In this document: in pieces, positions 26,196 through 35,809 of the stretch
How positions within the stretch are numbered: position 1 is the stretch's first letter
Layout: each line of letters begins with the position of its first letter
Origin: an uncultured Gammaproteobacteria bacterium
GTDB taxonomy: Bacteria > Pseudomonadota > Gammaproteobacteria > GCA-001735895
Length of the DNA stretch: 64,000 bases
Direction: 5' to 3'
Assembly (NCBI GenBank): GCA_947259485.1
Contig: CAMYLU010000010.1
Span: forward strand, 1 to 64,000
Made by a program: the position numbers and the translations under genes
The notes under the pieces: generated by a model
Told to the model about the DNA's origin: nothing
Seen by the model: only the letters and a program-made list of their open reading frames with translations
Databases searched by the model: none

Positions 26196-28106
26196 TTAAC
26201 TATTTTTTCTATCACCGGTAACGAGCTCCACCGCGGCCTCGAGCAAATCCCGCTCGGTGACAATACCCAGTAACTGACCACGAGCGACAACCAGCAAACA
26301 GCCGCTATCAGTTTCGAGCATTCTCACAAACGCTTCCTCCAGCGGCGCATCTGGTGAAATGGTGAGCGGATCGGGCTGCATCACTGTCGAGACCGGAATC
26401 GGTTGATCCGGTGTTCCGGCATCAGCAGAATGCAGGCGCAGCAGTTCACGTGTCGACAGTAAGCCAACCAGTTCGCCAGCGGCACTCTCAACCGGGACAT
26501 GGCGTACGTGTCGCCACTCCATCGTGCTGGTGGCCAGGTCCACCAGATCTTCGGGACGTGCGGTGAACAGGTTTGTCGTCATTACATCACTCACCCTTTT
26601 GTTACCCTTCATTTCGTCACCTCCAATGCCTGGCACAACCAGTTCCCAGTCGTGTACGGGAATGTCACGACCCTGGCGTTCGCACATTAATTTCACTGCA
26701 ACTCTACACACGTCCTCACGCTCCTCCACTGGCACATTTTCCAGGCTGTCCAGCAACCACCGGGCACCAGTGCGTCCACTTTTGATGCGAGCTTCGATGA
26801 CACCGAGGTAGTAGTCGATATCTGTGCTCGGCACCTGCAGTGCTTCGAGCCCACTACGCGCGATCGGAATCAGCTCTTGCAACAGCAGTTCGCGTGCGCC
26901 CAGCCGACGTCCGTCAAGCCAACTAAACCGGGCATCGAGCCCATGCCGGGCTGCAGAGAATAAATTAAGCCTGGCATCCTCGAAGGCGATACGCCGTGGA
27001 ATCTTGTCCGCATCCGTCCCGAGTCCCTGCATCAACCCGTAGAAAAGAGCGACGTTGGCAACCTCGTCAACGATTGTCGGTCCGGCCGGTAGCGCTCGAT
27101 TCTCGATGCGCAGGTGCGGCTTACCATCGGTGATCCCGTAGCAGAGTCGGTTCCAGCGCCACACGGTACCGTTGTGCAACGACAGTGCACTCAATTCCGG
27201 AATACCTCCCTCGCGTAGTATCTGCAAGGGATCGTCGATTGGATCACTTACCATGATGACATGATGACGCATTGCATTTTCACGAAAAATATCCAGCACC
27301 GAGTCACCAATCCAGGTTTCCCCAAATCCAACACGGGTCGGAACATTACGCGCAAGCTCCGGTGTCGAACGATATTCAAAGGTGCGCTCGAACAACGCCA
27401 CCCGGGTTTCGTGCCAGACGCGTCGGTTGAGGAGCACCGGAGCATTTGCGGCTACCGCAAGCAACGGCGCGGTGATTAGCTGAGCGAGATTGTACAGCGC
27501 CCCTGCCTCGTCGGGCGCCACTTGCAAATGGAACTGAAAACTGGTGTTGGCACCCTCGATGACGGCACAATCGTGGCTGAATTCGAAGTGGTCCACGCCG
27601 TCAATCTCCAGCTTGATCGTATCACCGTGCGCCGCCATACAGGTGTCGTTGAGACACTGATAGCGAACTTCAGGTGTCAGGTTATCGATTGAGACATGTT
27701 CTTCGTTGAGGGTAGGCAGGATTCCGGTAAGGACGATGTGAGCACCAATGTCATTGGCCACACTACTTGCCTGCAACAGCACGTCGTCAAGGCCACGTTT
27801 CATGGCCCGCAGAAAATCGCCACCGATCGGTTCTGGATCGAGATTCGCCTCGAGATTGAAACGTGCCAGTTCGGTCGTAAATCGATCGTCGGCAAGACCT
27901 TTAAGTAACTGGTCGGAGATGGGCGCTGGATATCCCTCGGCGTCGACGATATACATTTCCTGCTCGACACCCACGCGATGCGTATCACGCTCGATGAGGT
28001 CTTGCTCAATCATAACCTCCAGCGCCCGTATGTCATTGAGCATCGCGCGAACAAATCTCCGCGTGCGTTGCTCGTCCGACGTGTCATGCACCCGGTGTTC
28101 GCCCAT
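26196..28106 (-). CDS. GCS2-family carboxylate-amine ligase with CBS pair
   Basis: A 636-residue protein. Residues about 35-480 are a glutamate-cysteine ligase type 2 (YbdK-like) domain, with GVEQEMYIVD, FNLEANLDP and the His/Glu-rich core (HDCAVIEGANTSFQFHLQV). Residues about 510-630 are two CBS domains (VSDVMTTNLF and VSTVMQPDPL), which usually bind adenine nucleotides. This suggests ATP-dependent gamma-glutamyl ligation regulated by nucleotide level. It is divergent from a gamma-glutamyltransferase gene, supporting a glutathione-like peptide context. Whether it makes gamma-glutamylcysteine is not provable here. Confidence 0.85.
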   Translation of the reverse strand: MGEHRVHDTSDEQRTRRFVRAMLNDIRALEVMIEQDLIERDTHRVGVEQEMYIVDAEGYPAPISDQLLKGLADDRFTTELARFNLEANLDPEPIGGDFLRAMKRGLDDVLLQASSVANDIGAHIVLTGILPTLNEEHVSIDNLTPEVRYQCLNDTCMAAHGDTIKLEIDGVDHFEFSHDCAVIEGANTSFQFHLQVAPDEAGALYNLAQLITAPLLAVAANAPVLLNRRVWHETRVALFERTFEYRSTPELARNVPTRVGFGETWIGDSVLDIFRENAMRHHVIMVSDPIDDPLQILREGGIPELSALSLHNGTVWRWNRLCYGITDGKPHLRIENRALPAGPTIVDEVANVALFYGLMQGLGTDADKIPRRIAFEDARLNLFSAARHGLDARFSWLDGRRLGARELLLQELIPIARSGLEALQVPSTDIDYYLGVIEARIKSGRTGARWLLDSLENVPVEEREDVCRVAVKLMCERQGRDIPVHDWELVVPGIGGDEMKGNKRVSDVMTTNLFTARPEDLVDLATSTMEWRHVRHVPVESAAGELVGLLSTRELLRLHSADAGTPDQPIPVSTVMQPDPLTISPDAPLEEAFVRMLETDSGCLLVVARGQLLGIVTERDLLEAAVELVTGDRKNS

Positions 28107-28234
28107 TTGAATAGCTTAACATCCTGATTCAACATGGAATTGAGCCAGATCAACGCGGTATGCCACCCGCACCACCATACTGAACCCGATAAAATTAGGA
28201 TAATAATCTTTGCGACAGGTACCGAATTCAAACC

Positions 28235-29761
28235 ATGAGTAAGGTCACGATTGCCGCCGGCAGCCAGATAACCGCTGAAGCCGGTGCGAAAGTTGCACAA
28301 CAGGGTGGAAACGCAGTCGATGCCGCGATTGCGGCCGCTGTCGTTTCTATCTGCACCGACACCGGGATCATGTCCCCCGGTTGCGGTGGTTTCATCACTA
28401 TCTGGCCACCCGGTGATGAACCCGTCGTTATTGACGGCTATTCAGAGATGCCCGGCCGCGGGCTCGAAGGTAAACACCTTGGCGATGCCACGCACGAGGT
28501 CGTATTCGATTACGGCGGCGAAACTCACCAGCGCGTCGGCTATGGCACGATCGCGACCCCGGGGGGGTTGGCAGGGCTGGCGCACGCTTCGCAAAGATTC
28601 GGACAACTACCCTGGAGCAGCCTGTTTGAGCCGGCTATCGAATGGATAGAACGTGGTTTTCCGCTCACGGGTGGCGCAGCGGAATACCTCGGCTTTACCC
28701 ATGCCGCGATCTATTCCTGGCACCCGGACAGCTACCGGATATTACACCACGAGGATGGCAGTCCGCTGAGTGAGGGCGACATTGTACGTATCCCACACCT
28801 GGCCGACACCCTGAGGACAATCGCGCGAGACCCGGCTTCTTTCTACGGTGGCGAGCTGGGACAGCACATCGCGGACGGCGTAAGAGCGAACGGGGGACTG
28901 CTCGGTATCGAGGACTTGCAGGCTTACGAGGCAGTGGAGCGCATACCGGTTAGAACAACTATCGGCGACTGGGAGGTTGCCACTAATCCGCCTCCGGCGG
29001 TCGGTGGGTCTTGCCTGGCCGCAATACTGCTCTTACTCGAACGGCTGGGACAGGGCAACAGCCTGGAAGAGTCGGTAAGACACATGGTTACTGCTCAGCG
29101 CGCAGTACTCGGTTTCCGGGCTGAACACTTCGACGGTGCACACGAAGCACTGCCGGACGAGGTGGAAAGGCTGCTCAGGCTCGCCGACCTCGCCGATCCC
29201 ACCCTGCTCAGCGCGCCTTCTACGAGCCACATCTCGGTCGTCGACTCTGACGGACTGGCATGTGCTATCACGGCCTCAGCCGGTTATGGGTCAGGCGCCA
29301 TGATCGAGGGCACCGGTTTCTGGCTTAACAATTCGCTCGGCGAGCTCGACCTGCTGACAAAAGGCTTGAGCGGCCTGACGCCAGGTACCCGACTCGCTTC
29401 CAACATGGCGCCCACCATTGCAAAACGGGGCAGTGACGGAGCCGTTGTTGCAATTGGCTCGCCGGGTGCATCGCGCATCACCACGGCAATCGCCCAGGTA
29501 CTGGTGAACTTCGCCAGCAGGAATATGAACCTTCTGGATGCCATCAACCATCCTCGATTACATGTTGAACTAGCAGCGGACCCTGGCACCATAGCTTTTG
29601 AGCCCGGGCTGCCAGTAGTATCGATGCAGGGGCTGGAACCAAGGCCATTCAGCGAACCATCAATGTACTTTGGCGGCGTACAGGCGGTATTCGGATCACA
29701 CCAGGAGGGCTTACACGGGATTGCCGACGCACGCCGGGGCGGGAGCGTCGTCAGCGTGTAG
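28235..29761 (+). CDS. gamma-glutamyltransferase-like Ntn hydrolase
   Basis: A 508-residue GGT-family protein that would self-cleave before T330 (STSHISVVD), the nucleophile, to give large and small subunits. GGNAVDAAIA (24-33) and SPGCGGF (47-53) are family hallmarks. The downstream SNMAPTIAKR matches the conserved substrate-site block. It has no signal peptide, unlike periplasmic GGTs, so it may act in the cytosol on gamma-glutamyl amides or related compounds. It is divergent from the GCS2-CBS gene. Confidence 0.88.
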   Translation: MSKVTIAAGSQITAEAGAKVAQQGGNAVDAAIAAAVVSICTDTGIMSPGCGGFITIWPPGDEPVVIDGYSEMPGRGLEGKHLGDATHEVVFDYGGETHQRVGYGTIATPGGLAGLAHASQRFGQLPWSSLFEPAIEWIERGFPLTGGAAEYLGFTHAAIYSWHPDSYRILHHEDGSPLSEGDIVRIPHLADTLRTIARDPASFYGGELGQHIADGVRANGGLLGIEDLQAYEAVERIPVRTTIGDWEVATNPPPAVGGSCLAAILLLLERLGQGNSLEESVRHMVTAQRAVLGFRAEHFDGAHEALPDEVERLLRLADLADPTLLSAPSTSHISVVDSDGLACAITASAGYGSGAMIEGTGFWLNNSLGELDLLTKGLSGLTPGTRLASNMAPTIAKRGSDGAVVAIGSPGASRITTAIAQVLVNFASRNMNLLDAINHPRLHVELAADPGTIAFEPGLPVVSMQGLEPRPFSEPSMYFGGVQAVFGSHQEGLHGIADARRGGSVVSV

Positions 29762-30151
29762 GCTAATCGCATCTCATCAAACCAGGGACCGCAATGCGAG
29801 TCTCCAATTCGATTTACAAGATTTCAGCCAACTAATAGAAACCATCTCTGCATTCACCCCCGAAAGCAGACACTGAGAAGTCAACCACCAGAGGCTGTTA
29901 ACGACTCGAAGGAGACACTTGAGCTCAGGTCAATTTACAAGAACCACCGCAGGTAGCCGGTATGCCGGGTGGCTGGAAGGGGCAATATTAAGTGAGTCCG
30001 CGAAAATCAGTCAGATTTCAGATGGTCCAAGGTCGTACGGTGCGGTGAAACTCTTTCTTCAATTGGTGGAATAAGGAAAACAGCGTATTAGTTCTATCTA
30101 TACTTCGGAAAACATCGAATCACGCCTCTTTGACGGTTCTACCTTAATGAC
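29762..30151. other. 390-bp intergenic region
   Basis: No recognised gene or RNA. It contains one short candidate frame at 29919-30074 (listed separately) and no clear terminator. Confidence 0.5.
29919..30074 (+). CDS. possible 51-residue protein with TTG start
   Basis: TTG 29919 is preceded by AAGGAGA at good spacing. The frame is open from a TGA 15 codons earlier to TAA 30072. The peptide (for example RYAGWLEGAILSES near the middle) has a balanced composition, but no family is recognised. It could be a remnant of a larger gene. Low confidence. Confidence 0.25.
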   Translation: MSSGQFTRTTAGSRYAGWLEGAILSESAKISQISDGPRSYGAVKLFLQLVE

Positions 30152-31390
30152 TCAATCCATGCTCACCGGGCGGCGGATTGACACGCCGTCGATGCGCCGG
30201 CTCGAAGCCTTGATGATTTCGACCTCGAGTCCATTGATCGTAAACACTTCACGCTCCCGCGGTATGTACTCGACATGGGAAAGCACCCAGAAACTGACCG
30301 CGTCAGTAGGTTTACCCGGCAGGTCGATCCCGAAAAACTCCTCGACCGTGCGAATCTCGGCGATGCCATCGACACTGATCTCATCGTCGGAGATAACCAC
30401 CATTTTAACCGGCTCGGCGTCGGACTCGTCGTAAATTTCACCCACCAGTTCCTCCATCAGATCTTCCATCGTGACGACACCGCGTACGGTGCCGTACTCA
30501 TCAACCACGCTGGCAAACTGGCGGTTCGACTCGCGGAAATGCTGAAACAATTCGCTGATTTTTTGCTGTTGCGGTACGTACATCAGGTCGTGGGCGATAT
30601 CGATCAGCCGCATCCTGGTTTTTCCCGCGGCGATCGCTTCGAGCAAATCACGCAGGAACAGGACCTTCTTCAAATTTGCGGCATTGTTTTCGTATAGCGG
30701 GATGCGGGAAAAAGTCCCGCGTGTCACCTCGGACAAGGCCGCGTCGATGATGAGTTCGCCGTCTAGCGCAAAAATATGGTCATTCGGCGTCATGACATCC
30801 CGTACGAGCAAATCGTTAAAACTGAATACACGCTCGATGATTTCGCGCTCCTCGTGCTCGATGGCGCCTTCTCGCTCGCCGTAATCCAGCATGCTGATCA
30901 ATTCCGATTCGGTTACCATGGGGTCCGCGACGCCGCCGGTAACCCGGTGCACCCAGTTTGTGAAATGTCCGAATATCCACACCAACGGATAAATCAGGCG
31001 CATGAAACCGAGTAGCGGCAAAGCAATGAACAGCGAGATACGCTCGGAGAAGCGCGTGGCCAGGCTTTTCGGCGTGATTTCGCCAAACACCAGGATCACC
31101 AGTGTCAGCACGCCGACCGCGATACCGGGACCCGACGCGCCGAACAATCGTGTGGCGATCACGGTGGCCATTACCGACGCGCCGATATTAACTACATTAT
31201 TGCCGATCAGGATCGTGGTCAGCATGCGCGACGGATCCCGTTTGAGCCGGGCCAGCGCTCTGGCACCGCGGCGGCCATCGTTGACCAGCGAATCGACCCG
31301 GGCCATCGAAATCGCCACCAACGCAGTCTCAGAGCCGGAAAAAACGCCAGACAAAATCAGCAGTAAAACCAGTATGACGGATTCGCCCAA
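30152..31390 (-). CDS. CorC/HlyC (CNNM) family transporter
   Basis: 412 residues: an N-terminal DUF21 membrane domain (about 1-135, with EITPKSLATRFSE), a CBS pair (about 195-320, including GVVTMEDLMEELVGEI) and a C-terminal CorC_HlyC domain (about 335-405). Members export Mg2+ or Co2+ or maintain divalent-cation balance. The gene is monocistronic. Confidence 0.9.
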   Translation of the reverse strand: MGESVILVLLLILSGVFSGSETALVAISMARVDSLVNDGRRGARALARLKRDPSRMLTTILIGNNVVNIGASVMATVIATRLFGASGPGIAVGVLTLVILVFGEITPKSLATRFSERISLFIALPLLGFMRLIYPLVWIFGHFTNWVHRVTGGVADPMVTESELISMLDYGEREGAIEHEEREIIERVFSFNDLLVRDVMTPNDHIFALDGELIIDAALSEVTRGTFSRIPLYENNAANLKKVLFLRDLLEAIAAGKTRMRLIDIAHDLMYVPQQQKISELFQHFRESNRQFASVVDEYGTVRGVVTMEDLMEELVGEIYDESDAEPVKMVVISDDEISVDGIAEIRTVEEFFGIDLPGKPTDAVSFWVLSHVEYIPREREVFTINGLEVEIIKASSRRIDGVSIRRPVSMD

Positions 31391-32227
31391 GTAATTATTG
31401 CCCGAAGAAATATCTCATCGGCGATGATACTTGCGAACGGCCCAATCATAAAGCGGTGATCGATTACGGGCTATCGGGAAAATTCCTATCTTTATCGGTA
31501 ATCCATGCCAACGATGGAATCAGGATCCATTGCCGGAGTAAAAATTACAATTCACCGGCAATCGAATTCGTTTTCCCGTGATTTCGCGATAATACAGCCG
31601 AAATTTTTGCCGATACTCTTGCCGGGGGTCTGTTTCTGGCCGTTCTCTGCCCCACCAGAAACGCTTGCCAGTGTCCGCTTTACAGAAATACGCACACCTG
31701 CGGGGTTTTGAATTTTCTGCTGAACGTCAAGGATTCGACTCCGAGGGCCATCCGTAATAATAATATTTTCAATGATTTATGGCTTAAACCTCATATAGAT
31801 ATTAAATTGTGAAATATGTCGCTGCTAGCTGTCAGTGCCTGGTTTAAGCTAGCCCAGTAATGTTTGCTTCAATCTTTCAAACTGATTTAGTTTCGATCGT
31901 CCCCATCCAGATAGCCATCTGGTTATTCGGCACAGCGCTCATCTATTGCTTATTCCGATACTCCCAGAGTGTTACGGCAGGAACCGACCCTAGCCCAATC
32001 GTTTTATTCCTGGCTTCAATCTCGGGTGAGCCATACGACACCCTGTCCAGTTCGGATTATTCTTTCTAGTTAAATCCACAGTACCCGGCGACCTGCCGGT
32101 ATTCGCTGTAATGCTGGCCGATGCTCGCAGTTTCTTGCCTGGGGGAATAAAAAGGGCCAATCTAGATTGATTTTTTTTGTATTTGAACGTCCGATCCCGG
32201 CCTTTCTCGGAAGCCCTGCTGGCGATG
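31391..32227. other. 837-bp gene-poor region
   Basis: AT-richer than its surroundings. One weak candidate gene (31860-32069) is seen. A short CAATCTAGATTG palindrome (32158-32169) followed by eight Ts (32171-32178) may be a weak plus-strand terminator. No RNA gene is recognised; the rest looks empty. Confidence 0.5.
31860..32069 (+). CDS. possible 69-residue membrane peptide
   Basis: A frame with a hydrophobic stretch at about 11-32 (IVPIQIAIWLFGTALIYCLF) and a polar tail ending SSSDYSF. No ribosome binding site is evident. A T-rich possible terminator lies about 90 bp downstream. No family is recognised. It may be chance. Confidence 0.25.
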   Translation: MFASIFQTDLVSIVPIQIAIWLFGTALIYCLFRYSQSVTAGTDPSPIVLFLASISGEPYDTLSSSDYSF

Positions 32228-32467
32228 TCAGTCGGCTGCCTGTAACTGCCGTGCTTTTTCCAGCTGTGCGCTGACAACCCTTAATCGTGTTTCGAGTTTG
32301 TGACGTTTACCGGGATCATCGGTTTCGGCAAGTTTCGCCTCGTAACGAGATTTTTTTTCGCTTAGCACTTGCTGGAGCTTATCCAGTTTCTTGGGTTTGA
32401 TCCGTTTACCCTTCTCATGTTTAGCGACAAGTTTTTCAGCTTTTTCAACCAGCTCAGAAAATTTCAT
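32228..32467 (-). CDS. small charged coiled-coil protein, conserved-type hypothetical
   Basis: 79 residues, about 40 percent charged, with a heptad-like helical pattern through most of its length (KKLDKLQQVLSEKKSRYEAKL). No signal or membrane segment. AACGAGGGG precedes the ATG, a good ribosome binding site. It lies 60 bp downstream of the Na/Pi cotransporter on the same strand, possibly cotranscribed. Function unknown. Confidence 0.7.
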   Translation of the reverse strand: MKFSELVEKAEKLVAKHEKGKRIKPKKLDKLQQVLSEKKSRYEAKLAETDDPGKRHKLETRLRVVSAQLEKARQLQAAD

Positions 32468-32527
32468 TCGTACCCCTCGTTAATTTAGGATTGTGCCGCG
32501 AAATATACCGGCTTTTCTCAACCGCGT

Positions 32528-34330
32528 TCAGGCCGCGGACGCTTTTTCAATCTCGTCTTCATCCAGCACGACTTCCTGCGCCGCTTCAGCCACGAGATCG
32601 GAGTGTGAAAACAGTAGCGCCTGGGCCGTGTCGAGCAGATGGCGCGAAGTTTCGTCCACGTAATTGAAGTCGTTGAGCAGCGAGGTTGCCATGATCGGCG
32701 TAATCCGATCGTCTCTCAGTATCCCGGTGACCCGTACGTCAAGATCCGCGTGCGCAGACTGTATTTCCGCCTTTAGCTCGTCCATCTCCAGTATCGCAAT
32801 CGCATGATCAATATCTTCTTCACCGCGCAGGCGATAAATTTCCCGCAGAATCATCGCGATCTGGTACCTGAGTTTGTTGTATTCGTCGCGAATGTGCTCG
32901 TTGTCCGAAAGCATGTACTTGGTTGTGTTCTTGCGCAAATGCTTGATGTGCTTGACGCATTCGACGATTTCACCCGCTGCCCTGCGCAGACGGTACATTT
33001 CCTCGGAAAAATCGCTGGACATGTGCGCCTGGGCGTTTGAAATGAAATCCACGATCGCGCTGTACAGGACCTTGACCTTGCTCTCGTACAACTCGTCCAT
33101 ATCAAAATCGTGCACCTCCCTGTCATTATCGATAGTTTTTTCAAGGTCCTCGGATGTCAGTATCTGGGTACGATGCAGGTTAATCCCGTGGGCCATAAGC
33201 TCGAAGGCTGAATCGAACAGATGCCAGACCTCTTTCTTCAATGACTTCAGCACAGTTTCGGGAAATTCGATCGCGGCCTCACTCAGGTACAGCGGTTCAG
33301 CAAGATCCTTTGCTTTCTCGGGAAGTGACTTGATCAGAAAATCTGACAGTCGATGGATCAGGGGCACCATGATCAGCACGCCGGCAAGATTGAAAAGGGT
33401 ATGGAACACTGCCAGCTTCATCGTGTAATTATCGGCCGCTATACCGACGCTATTACTGACGGCATCAACCGCCCAGATAAACTGGCTGATGAAAGCGATT
33501 GCGATCACGCCGGTGACGACATTAAATATCAGGTGCGCGCCCGCCAGCCGCCTGCCCTGAATATTTGCACTCAATGACCCGATGATCGCCGTTATCGTGG
33601 TGCCGACATTGGCACCAATCGCAAGCGCCAGTCCGTTATCATAGGTAATCTGCGATGCCGCCAGCGCGGTCAGAATCAACACCAGCGTCGCGTGGCTGGA
33701 TTGCATGACGACGGTCGCAGCGGCACCGATCGCGGCAAACAGGAACAACCCGGGATAGCCCGCAACCGCCAGTGACGCGAGGTCAAAACTGTCTTTAAAG
33801 GCTTCGAACCCTTCCTTCATGTAGTGAATGCCCAGAAACAGGAATCCTAATCCGGCAAGGACGGCGCCGGCACCCTTCAGGTACTTGGACTTCTGGAACG
33901 ACAACACGATGCCGAACACCAGCATCGGCATCGCGTAGGCAGAGATTTTTACCTTGAGTCCAAAAGCCGCGACCAGCCAGGCTCCGGTCGTGGTGCCGAT
34001 ATTGGCACCGAAAATAATTCCAATCCCGGCCACCAGCGTAACCAGCCCTGCACTGATGAAGGAAATGGTGATCACCGACACCAGCGAGCTCGATTGCATG
34101 ATCGATGTCGAAACAACCCCGAATAACAGGCTCTTCCAGGTTTTATCGGTGGTTTTCTGCAGCAGTTTTTCCAGCACGCCGCCGGTAAAGGCCTTGAATC
34201 CATCTTCGAGGAAAAGCATGCCAAATAGAAATATCGAAACACCGGCAGCGATTTCCTTGAAGTCAGGGCTTACCCAGAATCCATAGGCCAGTATCAGCAG
34301 AATGGTTGGTAGTATTGTTTTTTTCAGCAT
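32528..34330 (-). CDS. Na+/phosphate cotransporter with PhoU-like tail
   Basis: A 600-residue NptA/PF02690-family carrier. The inverted duplication is plain: QSS at 79-81 with GANIGTT at 108-114, and QSS at 210-212 with GANVGTT near 238-244. About nine helices span residues 5-350. Residues about 375-590 form a cytoplasmic helical PhoU-like domain that in relatives regulates transport. Residue 1 is a clear ATG. The gene stands opposite the heme d1 operon. Confidence 0.88.
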   Translation of the reverse strand: MLKKTILPTILLILAYGFWVSPDFKEIAAGVSIFLFGMLFLEDGFKAFTGGVLEKLLQKTTDKTWKSLLFGVVSTSIMQSSSLVSVITISFISAGLVTLVAGIGIIFGANIGTTTGAWLVAAFGLKVKISAYAMPMLVFGIVLSFQKSKYLKGAGAVLAGLGFLFLGIHYMKEGFEAFKDSFDLASLAVAGYPGLFLFAAIGAAATVVMQSSHATLVLILTALAASQITYDNGLALAIGANVGTTITAIIGSLSANIQGRRLAGAHLIFNVVTGVIAIAFISQFIWAVDAVSNSVGIAADNYTMKLAVFHTLFNLAGVLIMVPLIHRLSDFLIKSLPEKAKDLAEPLYLSEAAIEFPETVLKSLKKEVWHLFDSAFELMAHGINLHRTQILTSEDLEKTIDNDREVHDFDMDELYESKVKVLYSAIVDFISNAQAHMSSDFSEEMYRLRRAAGEIVECVKHIKHLRKNTTKYMLSDNEHIRDEYNKLRYQIAMILREIYRLRGEEDIDHAIAILEMDELKAEIQSAHADLDVRVTGILRDDRITPIMATSLLNDFNYVDETSRHLLDTAQALLFSHSDLVAEAAQEVVLDEDEIEKASAA

Positions 34331-34710
34331 CGCGATCTCCCCCTACGCTGGCTTAAATTGCCGCTTTACCTAAAGATACTGCGCGAAGTCTTTTATTATG
34401 GAAGCGTATCTTATTGATTTTCTTAAGTTTCTCCCCATAAACCATTTCTTTGAAAACCCGGGTCTGCAAAGAAATCAAGCTTCAGGCACTTACTCTACCA
34501 CACATTAAAACGTCATACCCAAAGCGGTAGGAATCCGCCACCGCGAAAACCGGCAGCCGGGCCGCAGGGCCCTGCGTCCGCGGTTGACATTTATCAAATA
34601 CAAAAACCGGCTCCCTATTAATAATGATGTCATCGATTCGCAGCCTCGATAACAGGTAAAACAAACACGTAAAGGCCCTGAAAACCAGGCCACAGCGACA
34701 GGTACCATCT
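34331..34710. promoter_or_regulatory. 380-bp divergent intergenic region before nirE
   Basis: No gene is seen. On the right it holds a GC-rich nested palindrome (34540-34584; inner CGCAGGGCCCTGCG at 34563-34576, outer ACCGCG/CGCGGT) that directly abuts the Dnr-type box. The left part is AT-rich and probably carries the cotransporter promoter. Confidence 0.6.
34584..34597. promoter_or_regulatory. Dnr/FNR box of the heme d1 operon
   Basis: TTGAC-ATTT-ATCAA, nine of ten consensus bases, centred about 120 bp before the nirE start. It is the farthest of the series from its gene, implying a leader of about 80 nt. Confidence 0.75.
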
Positions 34711-35517
34711 ATGACGACTAAAGGCTTTGTTTCACTGGTAGGCTCCGGGCCAGGGGATCCCGAATTACTCACCGTAAAAGCGCTCAGATTGATACAGCAG
34801 GCCGACGTCGTGGTTTTCGACCGCCTGGTCAGCGCTGAAATCCTGAACCTGATTCCGCATGGTGTAAGCCAGATTTCGGTCGGCAAGTCTCCCGGCAAAC
34901 ACTGCGTACCACAGGATCAAATCAATGAAATCATCGTCAGCCTGGCATTATCGAGTCGACGCGTGGTGCGCCTCAAGGGAGGAGATCCGTACATCTTCGG
35001 GCGCGGTGGCGAAGAGGCCCTGGTACTGCGTCAACACGGCATCCCTTTCGAAGTCGTCCCCGGGGTTACCGCCGCGGCAGGATGTAGCAGCTACAGCGGC
35101 ATTCCGCTGACACATCGGGGACTCAACCACGGCGTGCGCTTTATCACCGGGCATCAAAAGAACGATGAAACCCTAGATATCGACTGGCACAAGGTGGCCG
35201 ATCCCGACTGCACCCTGGTGATTTACATGGGACTCGCAAATTTGCAGACAATCTGCGCCGAGCTGGTGCGCGCAGGCCTGCCCATATCGACGCCGGCCGC
35301 CGCGGTGCACGGCGGCACAACCGTGAACCAGCAGAAAGTCATCGCGACTTTATCGGACCTGGCTGATGCGGTAGTCACGGCGGGATTGAAATCACCGGTC
35401 ACCACAATCATCGGCGAGGTTGTCACGCTCAGCGATGAGCTCGACTGGTTTCAGCCTGGCTACCAGCAAGACGAGAGGGTCATGGCATATGACTCGTTTA
35501 ACCTGGCTCGCGCTTAG
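34711..35517 (+). CDS. nirE: uroporphyrinogen-III C-methyltransferase NirE
   Basis: A 268-residue SUMT that methylates uroporphyrinogen III at C2 and C7 using SAM to give precorrin-2, the first dedicated step toward heme d1. Family motifs: GSGPGDPELLT (11-21), RLKGGDPYIFGRGGEE, and GVTAAAGCSSYSGIPLTHR. It has no fused CysG dehydrogenase/chelatase part. First gene of nirE-C-F-D-L-GH-J; its end overlaps nirC by 29 bp. I call it NirE rather than CobA from that context. Confidence 0.92.
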   Translation: MTTKGFVSLVGSGPGDPELLTVKALRLIQQADVVVFDRLVSAEILNLIPHGVSQISVGKSPGKHCVPQDQINEIIVSLALSSRRVVRLKGGDPYIFGRGGEEALVLRQHGIPFEVVPGVTAAAGCSSYSGIPLTHRGLNHGVRFITGHQKNDETLDIDWHKVADPDCTLVIYMGLANLQTICAELVRAGLPISTPAAAVHGGTTVNQQKVIATLSDLADAVVTAGLKSPVTTIIGEVVTLSDELDWFQPGYQQDERVMAYDSFNLARA

Positions 35518-35809
35518 CTTCTTGGTTGCGGCTCCCCTTGCCGCAAGCGATCAACTTTCCGGCGATCGCCAGCAGGAGCTGCGTAATGTCCTGATCCAGG
35601 ACTGTGGTTCCTGCCATGGTCTGACAATGCACGGCGGACTGGGGCCGGCACTGGTGCCCGACAGGCTGACGGGGAAATCCATCGAGTATCTCAGCATGGT
35701 GATTTTAAATGGTCGGCCCGGCACGGCTATGCCAGCCTGGCGCTCGTTATTGTCTCCCGCCGAAGCCCGCTGGATGGCAAACCAGCTGTTACAGGGAGAT
35801 GTACAGTGA
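35489..35809 (+). CDS. nirC: NirC-like cytochrome c55x
   Basis: A 106-residue periplasmic monoheme cytochrome c. Signal peptide residues 1-19 (MTRLTWLALSFLVAAPLAA), heme site CGSCH. In Pseudomonas NirC can donate electrons to NirS and is encoded in the d1 operon. Start ATG 35489 has GAGAGGG upstream and lies within the end of nirE; an earlier in-frame ATG would lose the signal peptide. It overlaps nirF by four bases (GTGA). Confidence 0.88.
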   Translation: MTRLTWLALSFLVAAPLAASDQLSGDRQQELRNVLIQDCGSCHGLTMHGGLGPALVPDRLTGKSIEYLSMVILNGRPGTAMPAWRSLLSPAEARWMANQLLQGDVQ

